Assembly: GCA_903843235.1 (NCBI GenBank)
Contig: CAIMOW010000160.1
Location: forward strand, 1 to 43,418
Direction of reading: 5' to 3'
DNA length: 43,418 nt
From: an uncultured beta proteobacterium
GTDB lineage: Bacteria; Pseudomonadota; Gammaproteobacteria; Burkholderiales; Burkholderiaceae
Both the position numbers and the translations under genes were made by a program. Below, one piece after another: positions 32,128 through 41,464 of the stretch. A model generated the notes under the pieces. It searched no databases and was not told the DNA's origin. It saw only the letters and a program-made list of their open reading frames with translations. Numbering within the stretch: position 1 is the stretch's first letter; every line of letters starts with the position of its first letter.

Positions 32128-32747
32128 ACTCTAAATTGAAAGCCGTCTTTTACTACGACATCATCTCTCCTTTTTCTTACGTTTATGTAATGCAGCGGCA
32201 GCGTCTTGATCAGCATTTAGACATCATGCCAGTCCCAGTTCTGTTGGGCGGACTTTTGCGCTCAACCAATAACCAAGGACCCGGAGAAATTGCTGCCAAA
32301 CGACCACATACTTATCAATACTGTATTTGGTTAGCCGGCAAACTGGGGATACCGTTTCGATTTCCAATGCACCATCCCTTTATGACGGTTGCAGCTCAAC
32401 GCTTACTAGTGCAACTCGATGCCGATTGGAAAACGGTTGAACGCGCCTTTCAATTTGTTTGGGTTGAAGGCAAAGACCCAAATCTAGCCTGGTCAGAATT
32501 TTGCCTCTATCTAGGCATTCCAGCCGATACAGCAATCCCATCTTCACCAGCAGTGAAAGACAAGCTCATTTCAAATACCAATCAGGCCCAAAGTGACGGC
32601 GCCTTTGGCGTTCCGAGTTTGGTTGTCAACGGACAATGCTTCTGGGGTGTCGATACAATAGGTTGGACTCTAGATTTTCTGAAGCATCCGAAGATGTTTG
32701 ATGAATCAGCCTATCAAAATGCAAAACATATGCCAAATGGTTTTTAA
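32124..32747 (+). CDS. 2-hydroxychromene-2-carboxylate isomerase family (DsbA/GST-kappa fold)
   Basis: FYYDIISPFSYVYVMQRQRLD, FPMHHPFMTVAAQRLL, GAFGVPSLVVNGQCFWGVDTIGWTLDFL. Confidence 0.9.
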   Translation: MNSKLKAVFYYDIISPFSYVYVMQRQRLDQHLDIMPVPVLLGGLLRSTNNQGPGEIAAKRPHTYQYCIWLAGKLGIPFRFPMHHPFMTVAAQRLLVQLDADWKTVERAFQFVWVEGKDPNLAWSEFCLYLGIPADTAIPSSPAVKDKLISNTNQAQSDGAFGVPSLVVNGQCFWGVDTIGWTLDFLKHPKMFDESAYQNAKHMPNGF

Positions 32748-32791
32748 ATGCCCGCTCACTTATCAATACCCTCACATAAATTAGGACAATA

Positions 32792-33367
32792 ATGAAAAAA
32801 ATAATCGCAGCCCTTTTGCTGGCTATTAGCTGCTCCCTCAGTGCAATGGCTTTAGCGGGCCCTAAAGTTGAATTCAAAACCAACATGGGTAACTTTGTCG
32901 TTGAGATCGATTCTGAAAAAGCACCTAAAACAAGCGCTAATTTTCTCAACTATGTCAAAAGCGGTTTTTATAATGGCACTGTTTTTCATCGAGTGATTGA
33001 TGGCTTTATGATTCAAGGTGGTGGATTTACTCAAGACTTGAATCAAAAGCCAACTGATGCGCCTGTGGCTTCAGAAGCTCAAAATGGTTTGAAGAACCAG
33101 ATCTACACGATTGCCATGGCGCGCACCTCAGATCCAGACTCAGCAACAGCACAATTTTTTATTAACGTTAAAGATAACCAAGGCCTTGATTATCCCAATG
33201 CAATGGGCAATGGCTACACAGTATTTGGTAAGGTTATTTCTGGTACGCAGACGATTGATGCTATTCGTAAAGTACCTACCATGGTTGCTCCGACTCCAAA
33301 AATGGGTCGCATGTCAGATGTCCCTAGCAAAAACGTCATCATTGAGTCAGCAACGATTCTGAAGTAA
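32792..33367 (+). CDS. Exported cyclophilin-type peptidyl-prolyl cis-trans isomerase
   Basis: Signal peptide followed by KTSANFLNYVKSGFYNGTVFHRVIDGFMIQGGGFT and IAMARTSDPDSATAQFFINVKDN. Confidence 0.95.
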   Translation: MKKIIAALLLAISCSLSAMALAGPKVEFKTNMGNFVVEIDSEKAPKTSANFLNYVKSGFYNGTVFHRVIDGFMIQGGGFTQDLNQKPTDAPVASEAQNGLKNQIYTIAMARTSDPDSATAQFFINVKDNQGLDYPNAMGNGYTVFGKVISGTQTIDAIRKVPTMVAPTPKMGRMSDVPSKNVIIESATILK

Positions 33368-33398
33368 TACCTTAACTCTAGGTAACCGAGGGTTAGTA

Positions 33399-35219
33399 AT
33401 GATTTTGCTGGATGATTCGCAAAGCACTTTAAGTGAACCCTCGAGCCGCCTTTATGAAACCGCGTCTCACTCTTGGTGTATTTATCCAGGCAATACTGAT
33501 GAACAATCTTGTCAAGATGTTAATCATTGCCTGACAGAAATCTCTAGCGCTCTTAGGCGTGGAGAGTTTGTAGTGGCAGCCTTTGCATACGAGCTGGGAA
33601 ATCTCATTCACCGCTTACCGTCAAGAGTTTCAAGACACCCTCTCATTCAAGCATGGTCTTTTGGCACCTATCAAACGCTTTCAAAAGAACAAGTGGATGA
33701 TTTGATCGCAAGTCGCTTGGCGGCACTTGATCCCGCAGATCGCAGCGCTGGCGTGTTGGATGTTCATAAATCCCTTACTGAAGAACGCTTTGCTGCTGAT
33801 ATTGAGCGTATTCAAGAATACATACGTTGCGGCGATACCTATCAGATCAATCACACTTATCGTATCAATGCTCAGTCCTATGGATCGCCACTAGCTCTGT
33901 ATTCTTTGCTACGCAAGCGTCAGCCTGGTCGATTTGGTGCGTTGATTGAAAATAGCCCCCAATTTATCCTCTCTCAGTCTCCAGAACTCTTTATTCAACG
34001 TCAAGGAAATTTCATTACTGCGATGCCGATGAAAGGCACTGCAAGCGCCTTAGATAGCTCGCCAAATCAACTATCGAATGACCCAAAAAATCGTGCCGAG
34101 AACTTGATGATTGTCGATTTGCTGCGCAATGATCTAGGTAGACTAGCCATTCCTGGCTCGGTCAATACCCCAAAGCTCTTTGAAGTGGCCAGACATGGCG
34201 ACGTTTTGCAAATGACATCAACAGTAGAAGCTAAGTTGAAAGCAGAAACCAACTTGTCAGATATTTTGCAGGCTGTCTTTCCTTGTGGGTCAGTAACGGG
34301 AGCACCCAAGAAACGCAGCATGCAAATTATTCAGGATTTAGAGCCAGAAGACCGCGGCTATTACTGCGGGGCATTAGGGTGGCTCGATCCCAATGGTGAT
34401 TTTGCGTTGAGCGTTCCCATTCGGACCATCGAAATCCAACAAGATCAGCATACGCACACATCTACCCTCTCACTTGGGATTGGTGCAGGTATCACCATTG
34501 ATTCAGTCCCTAAGCAAGAATGGCAAGAATGTCATATTAAATCCTCATTTTTGACTGCTCTACCCAGCGGTGTTGGCTTATTTGAAACGATTCTCGTTAA
34601 AGATGGTTTACCTAAATTACTAGACTCACACCTAAAGCGCATCATAACTTCATCATCAGTCCTCGGCATCCCCTTTCAAGAGTTGGATGCTCGAGAAATC
34701 ATTGCGGCAACTTGCATGACGCTGAACTCGGATGAGGCATGTCGTTTACGACTTGATCTTGAGGTAAGTGGAAAATTGTCTTGCACTTTAGGATTGCTAG
34801 AACCGCTCCCAGCTAAAGTCAAACTATTTTGGGCAAAAGATGTCTTAGAAAATCCAGCAGATGCCATGTTGTATTCCGGCAATCCGCTGTTACCCCATAA
34901 GAGTACTCACAGAAGGATGTATGACGATGCTTGGAAGGCGGCCGTAACTAAGGGTGGCTTTGATGCACTCTTTACAAATGAGCAAGACTTTATAACGGAA
35001 GGCGGTAGATCTAGCATTTTTATTAAAACTGATAAATCTGATGAATGGTTAACGCCTCCCCTGTCTGCCGGTGTTCTCCCTGGAGTGATGCGCGCCAGCA
35101 TGCTTGCACTACCTCAATGGAATATCCGCGAAGTCAATCTGACTGTTGACGATGTGTTGAACGCAAAAGAGATTATGCTAAGTAACGCTTTGCGTGGTCC
35201 TATCTCAGCCTATTTTTAG
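33399..35219 (+). CDS. Fused aminodeoxychorismate synthase component I / 4-amino-4-deoxychorismate lyase (PabB-PabC)
   Basis: PabB-type AMPMKGTASALD with lysine, NDLGRLAIPGSV, FPCGSVTGAPKKRSMQII; C-terminal class IV aminotransferase/lyase domain GVGLFETILVKDGLPKLLDSHLKRI, ITEGGRSSIFI. Confidence 0.93.
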   Translation: MILLDDSQSTLSEPSSRLYETASHSWCIYPGNTDEQSCQDVNHCLTEISSALRRGEFVVAAFAYELGNLIHRLPSRVSRHPLIQAWSFGTYQTLSKEQVDDLIASRLAALDPADRSAGVLDVHKSLTEERFAADIERIQEYIRCGDTYQINHTYRINAQSYGSPLALYSLLRKRQPGRFGALIENSPQFILSQSPELFIQRQGNFITAMPMKGTASALDSSPNQLSNDPKNRAENLMIVDLLRNDLGRLAIPGSVNTPKLFEVARHGDVLQMTSTVEAKLKAETNLSDILQAVFPCGSVTGAPKKRSMQIIQDLEPEDRGYYCGALGWLDPNGDFALSVPIRTIEIQQDQHTHTSTLSLGIGAGITIDSVPKQEWQECHIKSSFLTALPSGVGLFETILVKDGLPKLLDSHLKRIITSSSVLGIPFQELDAREIIAATCMTLNSDEACRLRLDLEVSGKLSCTLGLLEPLPAKVKLFWAKDVLENPADAMLYSGNPLLPHKSTHRRMYDDAWKAAVTKGGFDALFTNEQDFITEGGRSSIFIKTDKSDEWLTPPLSAGVLPGVMRASMLALPQWNIREVNLTVDDVLNAKEIMLSNALRGPISAYF

Positions 35220-35228
35220 AAAGTACTT

Positions 35229-35789
35229 ATGAAGTTCTGCTCCAATTGCGCAGCCCCCATAACTATCCGAATTCCGGCCGACGACACTCGTGAACGTCAT
35301 GTGTGCGAATCTTGTGGCAGCGTTCATTATCAAAATCCACGTAACGTTGTCGGCAGCATCCCCGTTTACGGGGATCAAGTTTTACTCTGTCGTCGTGCCA
35401 TTGAGCCTAGACTTGGCTACTGGACTCTCCCAGCAGGCTTTATGGAGCTTGGTGAAAGCACTAGTGCTGGTGCTGCTAGAGAAACATTTGAAGAGGCTGG
35501 AGCTCTTGTAGAGATTGGGCCTTTGTATTCACTACTAAATGTGCCACATGCTGAACAAGTTCACCTGTTTTATCTTGCAGACATGTCAACACCACATTTT
35601 GTGGCTGGTGAAGAAAGCCTTGAGGTAGCGCTGTTTGATGAAAACGATATCCCTTGGGCTGAAATTGCTTTTCCTACAGTCAAGCAAACTTTGGAATGGT
35701 TTTTTGCGGATCGCGCTGCCGGCCTATTTGAAGGTTCAGCAGAGTTAAATGTTCGCAGTCGCGATATTTCGCGCGGCGAGAAAATTTAA
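35229..35789 (+). CDS. NUDIX hydrolase with N-terminal zinc ribbon
   Basis: CSNCAAPI...CESCGSVHYQNP zinc ribbon; Nudix box GFMELGESTSAGAARETFEEAGAL. Confidence 0.93.
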   Translation: MKFCSNCAAPITIRIPADDTRERHVCESCGSVHYQNPRNVVGSIPVYGDQVLLCRRAIEPRLGYWTLPAGFMELGESTSAGAARETFEEAGALVEIGPLYSLLNVPHAEQVHLFYLADMSTPHFVAGEESLEVALFDENDIPWAEIAFPTVKQTLEWFFADRAAGLFEGSAELNVRSRDISRGEKI

Positions 35790-35801
35790 TTCTTTAGGAC
35801 T

Positions 35802-36539
35802 ATGAATCAAATACGTTGGCTCGGTGTGGATGACCCCTTCCCCAACCCCCTAGATGAGCCAGATCCAGACCCAAGCATTCCGGGCTTAATAGCCGTTAGT
35901 GAAAAAATTTATCCTGGACAGTTGGCAGCAGCTTATCAGCTAGGAATTTTTCCCTGGTACTCAGATAATCAACCCGTACTGTGGTGGTCACCAGACCCGA
36001 GGATGGTTTTAAAACCTCAGAACTTCAAGTGCAGTGACTCTTTAAAAAAATCCATTCGGCATTTTCGCAGCGACCCCGACTCACAGATTTTGGTTGATAG
36101 TGACTTTGGGGCTGTGGTGCGCGCCTGCGCTACCAGTAAACGCAAAGAACAAGATGGTACATGGATCACCAATGAAATCATTGAAGTCTATACCCAACTG
36201 CATGAACAAGGCCATGCACATAGCATTGCAGTGATCGAACAAAACCAACTGATCGGTGGTCTGTACTGTGTTGCCTTTGGTGGCATGGTATTTGGTGAAT
36301 CAATGTTCAGTCGCCAACCCAATGCCTCTAAGCTAGCATTAGCTACCCTGTGCGCATGGTGCAAGCAATGTCAAGTGGCGATGATAGATTGTCAACAAGA
36401 AACCAGGCACCTCAATTCTCTAGGGGCTGCACCTATTTCTAGGGAAATATTTTTACGCCAAATGCAGATTTCATTAAATCAAACTAATATAGAGATAAGT
36501 TGGGATTTTGGAAAAGATATTTTGAATTATTGGCTATGA
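35802..36539 (+). CDS. aat: Leucyl/phenylalanyl-tRNA--protein transferase
   Basis: [74 protein letters not shown]. Confidence 0.97.
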   Translation: MNQIRWLGVDDPFPNPLDEPDPDPSIPGLIAVSEKIYPGQLAAAYQLGIFPWYSDNQPVLWWSPDPRMVLKPQNFKCSDSLKKSIRHFRSDPDSQILVDSDFGAVVRACATSKRKEQDGTWITNEIIEVYTQLHEQGHAHSIAVIEQNQLIGGLYCVAFGGMVFGESMFSRQPNASKLALATLCAWCKQCQVAMIDCQQETRHLNSLGAAPISREIFLRQMQISLNQTNIEISWDFGKDILNYWL

Positions 36540-37282
36540 CGCAACTCAAAGAGCTACCGCTGACCGCATTGCAGTTTTATGCAACTGCACCATACCCTTG
36601 TAGTTATTTACCAGGGAAAACAGCGCGCTCTCAAGTTGCTACGCCGTCACATTTGATTCATGCCGATATCTACGGCGAACTAGTCAACGCAGGATTTCGT
36701 CGCAGTGGCTTGTATACCTATCGCCCTTATTGTGATGAATGTCAAGCCTGCATTGCTACTAGAGTCTTGGTCAATCAATTTAATCCAACCCGTAGCCAAC
36801 GTCGCGCATTCAGAAAACATAGCAATCTAGACGCGCATGTTCTAAAGCTTGGGTATCAGGATGAGCATTACCAACTCTATCAGCGCTATCAAAATAGTCG
36901 ACACTCTGGTGGCGAGATGGATCAAGAAGATCAAGACCAGTACATGCAATTTTTATTGCAAAGTCGCGTTAACTCTAGGATTGTGGAATTTAGAGATGGT
37001 GCTAATGACCCCCATCCAGGCCGACTTCGCATGGTCAGCATGATCGATATTCTAGAACAGGGTATTTCCTCGGTTTATACCTTCTTTGATACTGAAAACA
37101 GCGCGGCAAGTTACGGTAGCTACAGCATTCTTTGGCAGATACAGCAAGCCATTGACCTCAATCTGCCCTATGTCTATCTTGGCTACTACATTCAGGCCAG
37201 CGAAAAGATGTCTTATAAATCCAAATATCAACCCATCGAAGGATTGATCAACGATCACTGGCAGGTCATCTCTGAGCCATAA
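36536..37282 (+). CDS. bpt: Bacterial arginyl-transferase homologue (Bpt; aspartate/glutamate leucyltransferase)
   Basis: [70 protein letters not shown]. Start reset to MTQLKELP at 36536 (ATGA overlap with aat). Confidence 0.95.
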   Translation: MTQLKELPLTALQFYATAPYPCSYLPGKTARSQVATPSHLIHADIYGELVNAGFRRSGLYTYRPYCDECQACIATRVLVNQFNPTRSQRRAFRKHSNLDAHVLKLGYQDEHYQLYQRYQNSRHSGGEMDQEDQDQYMQFLLQSRVNSRIVEFRDGANDPHPGRLRMVSMIDILEQGISSVYTFFDTENSAASYGSYSILWQIQQAIDLNLPYVYLGYYIQASEKMSYKSKYQPIEGLINDHWQVISEP

Positions 37283-37291
37283 TATCAACCC

Positions 37292-38323
37292 ATGATCAAC
37301 AGCTATTCGTTTTTGCGCCCTTGGCTTTTTTGCCTAGATCCAGAGCGTGCGCATAACCTCACATTAAGCAATATGGATCGTGCCTATCGTTGGGGCTTGC
37401 TTGAACGCTTTGTTACACAACCAGCGCCAGATCCTCGCACGATGTGCGGCATTACCTTTCCCAATCCTATTGGACTTGCTGCTGGATTAGATAAAGACGG
37501 AAAGCACATTGATTCACTAGGGGCTCTAGGATTTGGCTTTCTGGAAATTGGTACCGTGACACCGAGGCCGCAACTTGGCAATCCCAAGCCAAGAATGTTC
37601 CGTCTGCCTGAGGCAGAAGCAATCATCAATCGCATGGGTTTTAATAATGATGGTGTGGATGCTTGCGTTGCGCGCGTTCGTCGCTCTCACTATTGGCAAA
37701 GTGGCGGTATAGTAGGCTTGAATATCGGTAAGAATGCCATTACCCCTATTGAAGACGCTGCCAGCGATTATGTTTTGGCGATGAGAACTGTTTATGAAAT
37801 CGCTTCTTACATCACCGTTAACATTTCATCACCAAATACCCAGAATCTTCGCGCATTGCAGGGTGAAGAAATGCTACGAGCGTTGCTCGGAAGTCTGGAT
37901 GTTGCAAGAGAAGAGTTGAGCGATCGATTTGGTGTACGTAAGCCCCTCTTCTTAAAAATTGCCCCAGATCTTGATATAGCGGACATCAATTTAATTGCCG
38001 ACCTCCTTTTGGAGTTTGGACTCGATGCCGTCATTGCTACCAACACCACTATCTCGCGCGCTGCAGTTGCCAACTTAGAATATGGCAATGAGGCAGGTGG
38101 ATTATCTGGCGCTCCTGTCAGAGCTGCCTCTACCGAGGTGATTAAGACTTTAAAAGCTCGCCTTGGCAATCATTTACCTATTATTGGCGTTGGCGGCATC
38201 CTATCTGGAGAAGACGCACAAGAGAAGATTTCTGCTGGGGCTAGTTTGGTACAAATCTATAGCGGCCTGATCTATAGGGGTCCCGACCTCGTTTCTGATT
38301 GCGCCAGAGCCTTGCACAAATAG
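37292..38323 (+). CDS. pyrD: Dihydroorotate dehydrogenase (quinone)
   Basis: NPIGLAAGLDKDGKHIDSLGALGFGFLEIGTVTPRPQ, TVNISSPNTQNLR, IIGVGGILSGEDAQEKISAGASLVQIYSGLIYRGP. Confidence 0.97.
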   Translation: MINSYSFLRPWLFCLDPERAHNLTLSNMDRAYRWGLLERFVTQPAPDPRTMCGITFPNPIGLAAGLDKDGKHIDSLGALGFGFLEIGTVTPRPQLGNPKPRMFRLPEAEAIINRMGFNNDGVDACVARVRRSHYWQSGGIVGLNIGKNAITPIEDAASDYVLAMRTVYEIASYITVNISSPNTQNLRALQGEEMLRALLGSLDVAREELSDRFGVRKPLFLKIAPDLDIADINLIADLLLEFGLDAVIATNTTISRAAVANLEYGNEAGGLSGAPVRAASTEVIKTLKARLGNHLPIIGVGGILSGEDAQEKISAGASLVQIYSGLIYRGPDLVSDCARALHK

Positions 38324-38407
38324 CTCAATAGTCCTTGCTAGGGCTTCATGCCCCAAAATGGGATTTCATAATATGCAATCCTTGGAAGAATCGCTACAAT
38401 TACAAGC

Positions 38408-39235
38408 ATGAATACAAGTAAAGTCAAAAGAGCTCAAAAAGTGCCCGGGGAGGTTGGTAAAACAGCCATTCAGGTAGTTGAGCGCCTGATGAATTTGCTA
38501 GATGCCCTTGCTGAACATGAAGAATCCGCTAGCCTGAAGGTTTTAGCCGAGCAAACAGGCCTACACCCCTCCACAGCCCACCGAATTTTGAATGATCTGG
38601 TCGCTTGCCGCATGGTCGAGCGCGGTGACGGGGGGACCTATCGATTGGGGTTGCGCCTACTGGAACTCGGTAATCTGGTTAAAGCCAGACTCTCCGTTCG
38701 GGAAGCAGCGCAAGCACCAATGAGAGCACTCCATAAACTAACCGGTGAGACCGTCAATCTTTCCGTACGCCAAGGCGATGAGATTGTTTATGTCGATCGC
38801 GCTTATAGCGAGCGCTCTGGCATGCAAGTGGTTAGGGCTATTGGTGGACGTGCGCCTTTGCACCTCACCTCAGTTGGAAAGTTATTTTTAGCCAGTGATG
38901 ACGCCAGCCAAGTTCGCGCTTATGTGACTCGAACAGGTTTATCTGGTCATACTAGAAATAGCATCACCGATTTATCTAAACTGGAAATTGAGCTTAATCA
39001 AGTTCGACAATTAGGCAACGCCAAAGACAATGAAGAATTGGAACTTGGTGTGAGCTGTCTCGCTGCTGGCATTTTGGATGACACCGGTAAATTAGTAGCC
39101 GGCCTCTCACTCAGTGCGCCAACTGATCGCATTCATGCAGACTGGTTACGAGCACTACAAGATACGGCCGTGCAAATTTCTAAAGGTATGGGCTTTAAAC
39201 CTAAGTCGAGCGAATCCGGAACTACTAAAGACTAA
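38408..39235 (+). CDS. IclR family transcriptional regulator
   Basis: N-terminal wHTH LAEQTGLHPSTAHRILNDLVACRMVER, IclR effector domain LHLTSVGKLFLA...ELGVSCLAAGILDDTG. Confidence 0.93.
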   Translation: MNTSKVKRAQKVPGEVGKTAIQVVERLMNLLDALAEHEESASLKVLAEQTGLHPSTAHRILNDLVACRMVERGDGGTYRLGLRLLELGNLVKARLSVREAAQAPMRALHKLTGETVNLSVRQGDEIVYVDRAYSERSGMQVVRAIGGRAPLHLTSVGKLFLASDDASQVRAYVTRTGLSGHTRNSITDLSKLEIELNQVRQLGNAKDNEELELGVSCLAAGILDDTGKLVAGLSLSAPTDRIHADWLRALQDTAVQISKGMGFKPKSSESGTTKD

Positions 39236-39259
39236 ATTCCAATGCTGAGCATCAGAATT
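39235..39259. terminator. Imperfect inverted repeat between convergent iclR and pbpG, possible shared attenuator
   Basis: AATTCCAATGCT-G-AGCATCAGAATT (10 of 12 arm positions pair) fills most of the 28 bp convergent gap, followed by cgtttta. Confidence 0.4.
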
Positions 39260-39263
39260 CGTT

Positions 39264-40301
39264 TTACATTAATCGACGTATCGGCCGAGGTTCACCTGAG
39301 GGCATGCGCTCATACCAATCCCGCACTCTGACTGCATCAGCAAAGCGTGATTGTGTTCCAACTGAATCCAAGAACACCAGCAACAATGGCGTGTTATTAA
39401 CTCTAGCCTGCATCACCAAACATTTACCGGCAGCGTTGATGAATCCGGTTTTTTGCAAGCCGATATTCATATCGCCTGACCGTACCAAACGATTAGTGTT
39501 TAGGAATTTTTGCGGGCGCTTAGCAATCACCATTGTTAAATCTGGCCAAGTTGAAAACTCACGAATAGTTTTGTACTGATAGGCAGCACTGAGCATACGC
39601 GTCAGATCTTCGGCACTTGCTACATTTTCACTCATCAGCCCAGTGGGATCTGCAAAATGAGAATGTTCCATATTGAGCTCTTTTGCCTTGTGGTTCATCG
39701 CATCTACAAATGCCGGAATACCGCCTGGGTAATTTCTACCTAAAGTATACGCAGCGCGGTTTTCAGAGGACATTAGAGCGAGATGCAAAGCCTCTTCACG
39801 AGTGAGTTCTGTGCCACTAGCAAGGCGAGATGTTCTGTAAATATGCACGTCATCTGCGTTAATGATCAAGGTCTCATCAAGTGGTAATTTAGAATCCAAT
39901 ACCACCATCGCCGTCATCAACTTGGTGATGGATGCAATTGGCAAACTGATTGAAGGATTTTTTTCGAAATAGACTTCTTTAGTATCTTGGTTCACCACCA
40001 TCGCAACACTAGATTTCAAACTTAACTCATCATGCTGACCACGCAAACCTAACGCAGTAGCAAGTGAAGGTCTAGCCTCAACCACGGCAGTCTGTGGGCG
40101 GGTTACGGTAATGCGGACAGTTTTAGGCTTTTTAGGCGCTTTAACCACCACCTTAGCAGTAGGTTTTGCAGACTTAGATGCCTTATCTTTAGATGCAGGT
40201 TGAGCATAAACAGCGGTGCTTGTCATCCATAGACAAGTGAAGATAAATAGCCAAAATCGATTCAAATGCATCCCCAAACAACCTTCCAAAAATTTTGACA
40301 T
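39264..40301 (-). CDS. pbpG: D-alanyl-D-alanine endopeptidase / S11 family low-MW PBP (PbpG/PBP7-like)
   Basis: SxxK motif ASITKLMTAMVV, SEN motif MSSENRAAYTLGRNYPGG, KTG motif LQKTGFINAAGKC. Confidence 0.9.
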   Translation of the reverse strand: MSKFLEGCLGMHLNRFWLFIFTCLWMTSTAVYAQPASKDKASKSAKPTAKVVVKAPKKPKTVRITVTRPQTAVVEARPSLATALGLRGQHDELSLKSSVAMVVNQDTKEVYFEKNPSISLPIASITKLMTAMVVLDSKLPLDETLIINADDVHIYRTSRLASGTELTREEALHLALMSSENRAAYTLGRNYPGGIPAFVDAMNHKAKELNMEHSHFADPTGLMSENVASAEDLTRMLSAAYQYKTIREFSTWPDLTMVIAKRPQKFLNTNRLVRSGDMNIGLQKTGFINAAGKCLVMQARVNNTPLLLVFLDSVGTQSRFADAVRVRDWYERMPSGEPRPIRRLM

Positions 40302-40378
40302 AAGGAATGATAATTACTTTCGCACATTAAGTCGGAATTATTCGCCCCACTTTGACGAATTCCGCCCATTACTTCCAA

Positions 40379-41266
40379 TTATTCGGCAATAGTTGCTACT
40401 GTGTTGGAATGACGGGCATTGACAAGCACTACACCAGTCATCGTCAAAGCTAGACCAGCGGCCATCATCAAATTAAATGGTTCATCGAATAAAAGCCAAG
40501 CCATCAGCGCAGTAGTTGGTGGTGTGAGATAAAGCAGGCTTGTTACTTTAGTGGCCGCACCTTTGCGAATCATCATAAATAACAAACTGATCGATCCGAT
40601 GGATAAAGGGAAAATTGCCCAAAGTAAAGCCCCAATAACGGCAGCGTTCCACACCATCACGCCAGATTCAAAAAAATACATACAAGCAAAACAGAGAATT
40701 GCTGAAACGCCAAACTGAATTGACGAGCCTGCGCGCAGATCAAATACTGGACAGTATTTCTTCTGATACAGCGTTCCAAAGGTTATCGATAGTAATGCAG
40801 CAAACGCTAAGACGTAACTTAAGACTGGGATATGGTTAAAGCTAATTTTTTCTAAAACGACCAATGCCACTCCTGCAAAACCAAAAGCTAATCCTATCCA
40901 CTGCTTTGGGGAGACTTTTTCTGAAACCCATGCGGCAAACCAAGCAGTGACGATAGGCTGAAGTCCCACAATAATTGCTACCAACCCAGCAGTCATCCCC
41001 AATCGAACAGCAAACCAGACGCCTAGCAAATAACCAAACTGTAATAAAAGGCCGGCAACCGCTATATGCAGCACCTGAGACCGACTTGGCCACGTAATTC
41101 TCCAGACAAGGCTGAGAGCAGCCATGGCCATCAAAACCCCGGCAAAACGCCAAAAAAGGAAGGTAGCTGGCTCCACATAAGGCATAGCCAAGCGTGCAAT
41201 TACGAAACCAGTACTCCAAATTAGGACAAATATTGGTGCTATGAAGGTTTCAAGCTTTAATTTCAT
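40379..41266 (-). CDS. EamA/DMT family transporter
   Basis: Repeated TM helices, LVWSTGFVIARLAMPYVEPATFLFWRF-type EamA start, LLYLTPPTTALMAWLLFDEPFNLMMAAGLALTMTGVVLVN. Confidence 0.92.
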   Translation of the reverse strand: MKLKLETFIAPIFVLIWSTGFVIARLAMPYVEPATFLFWRFAGVLMAMAALSLVWRITWPSRSQVLHIAVAGLLLQFGYLLGVWFAVRLGMTAGLVAIIVGLQPIVTAWFAAWVSEKVSPKQWIGLAFGFAGVALVVLEKISFNHIPVLSYVLAFAALLSITFGTLYQKKYCPVFDLRAGSSIQFGVSAILCFACMYFFESGVMVWNAAVIGALLWAIFPLSIGSISLLFMMIRKGAATKVTSLLYLTPPTTALMAWLLFDEPFNLMMAAGLALTMTGVVLVNARHSNTVATIAE

Positions 41267-41365
41267 GAGTAACTTATTGAATATATTAGGGTTTTTATAT
41301 AACCTCCTATTTTAAGTTGATTCTTAGAGTGCGGTTATTTGTCTTGGAGTTCACCTACTTTTTCA

Positions 41366-41393
41366 TTGCGACGCAACATAAAATAGTTACAAT
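41366..41393 (+). promoter_or_regulatory. Putative sigma70-type promoter for the phasin gene, -35 overlapped by a palindrome
   Basis: TTGCGA (41366-41371), 16 bp spacer, TACAAT (41388-41393); palindrome TTGCG-A-CGCAA at 41366-41376. Confidence 0.5.
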
Positions 41394-41464
41394 ATTTAAA
41401 GTTGATATTCAAAAAGTAAAGCCTCATAGTGAGGAACAAGTGAATCCAATTGAAAGGGATTGAA

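Noticed and set aside
36500-36535. 12 aa N-terminal extension of bpt in the ORF track
   Set aside because: Alternative start within aat; the ATG at 36536 gives a normal ATGA overlap and expected N-terminus.
38324-38407. Possible terminator or IclR operator between pyrD and iclR
   Set aside because: GC-rich fragments (gggcttcatgccccaaaatggg) form only short, competing pairings with no T tract; no symmetric operator clear enough to report.
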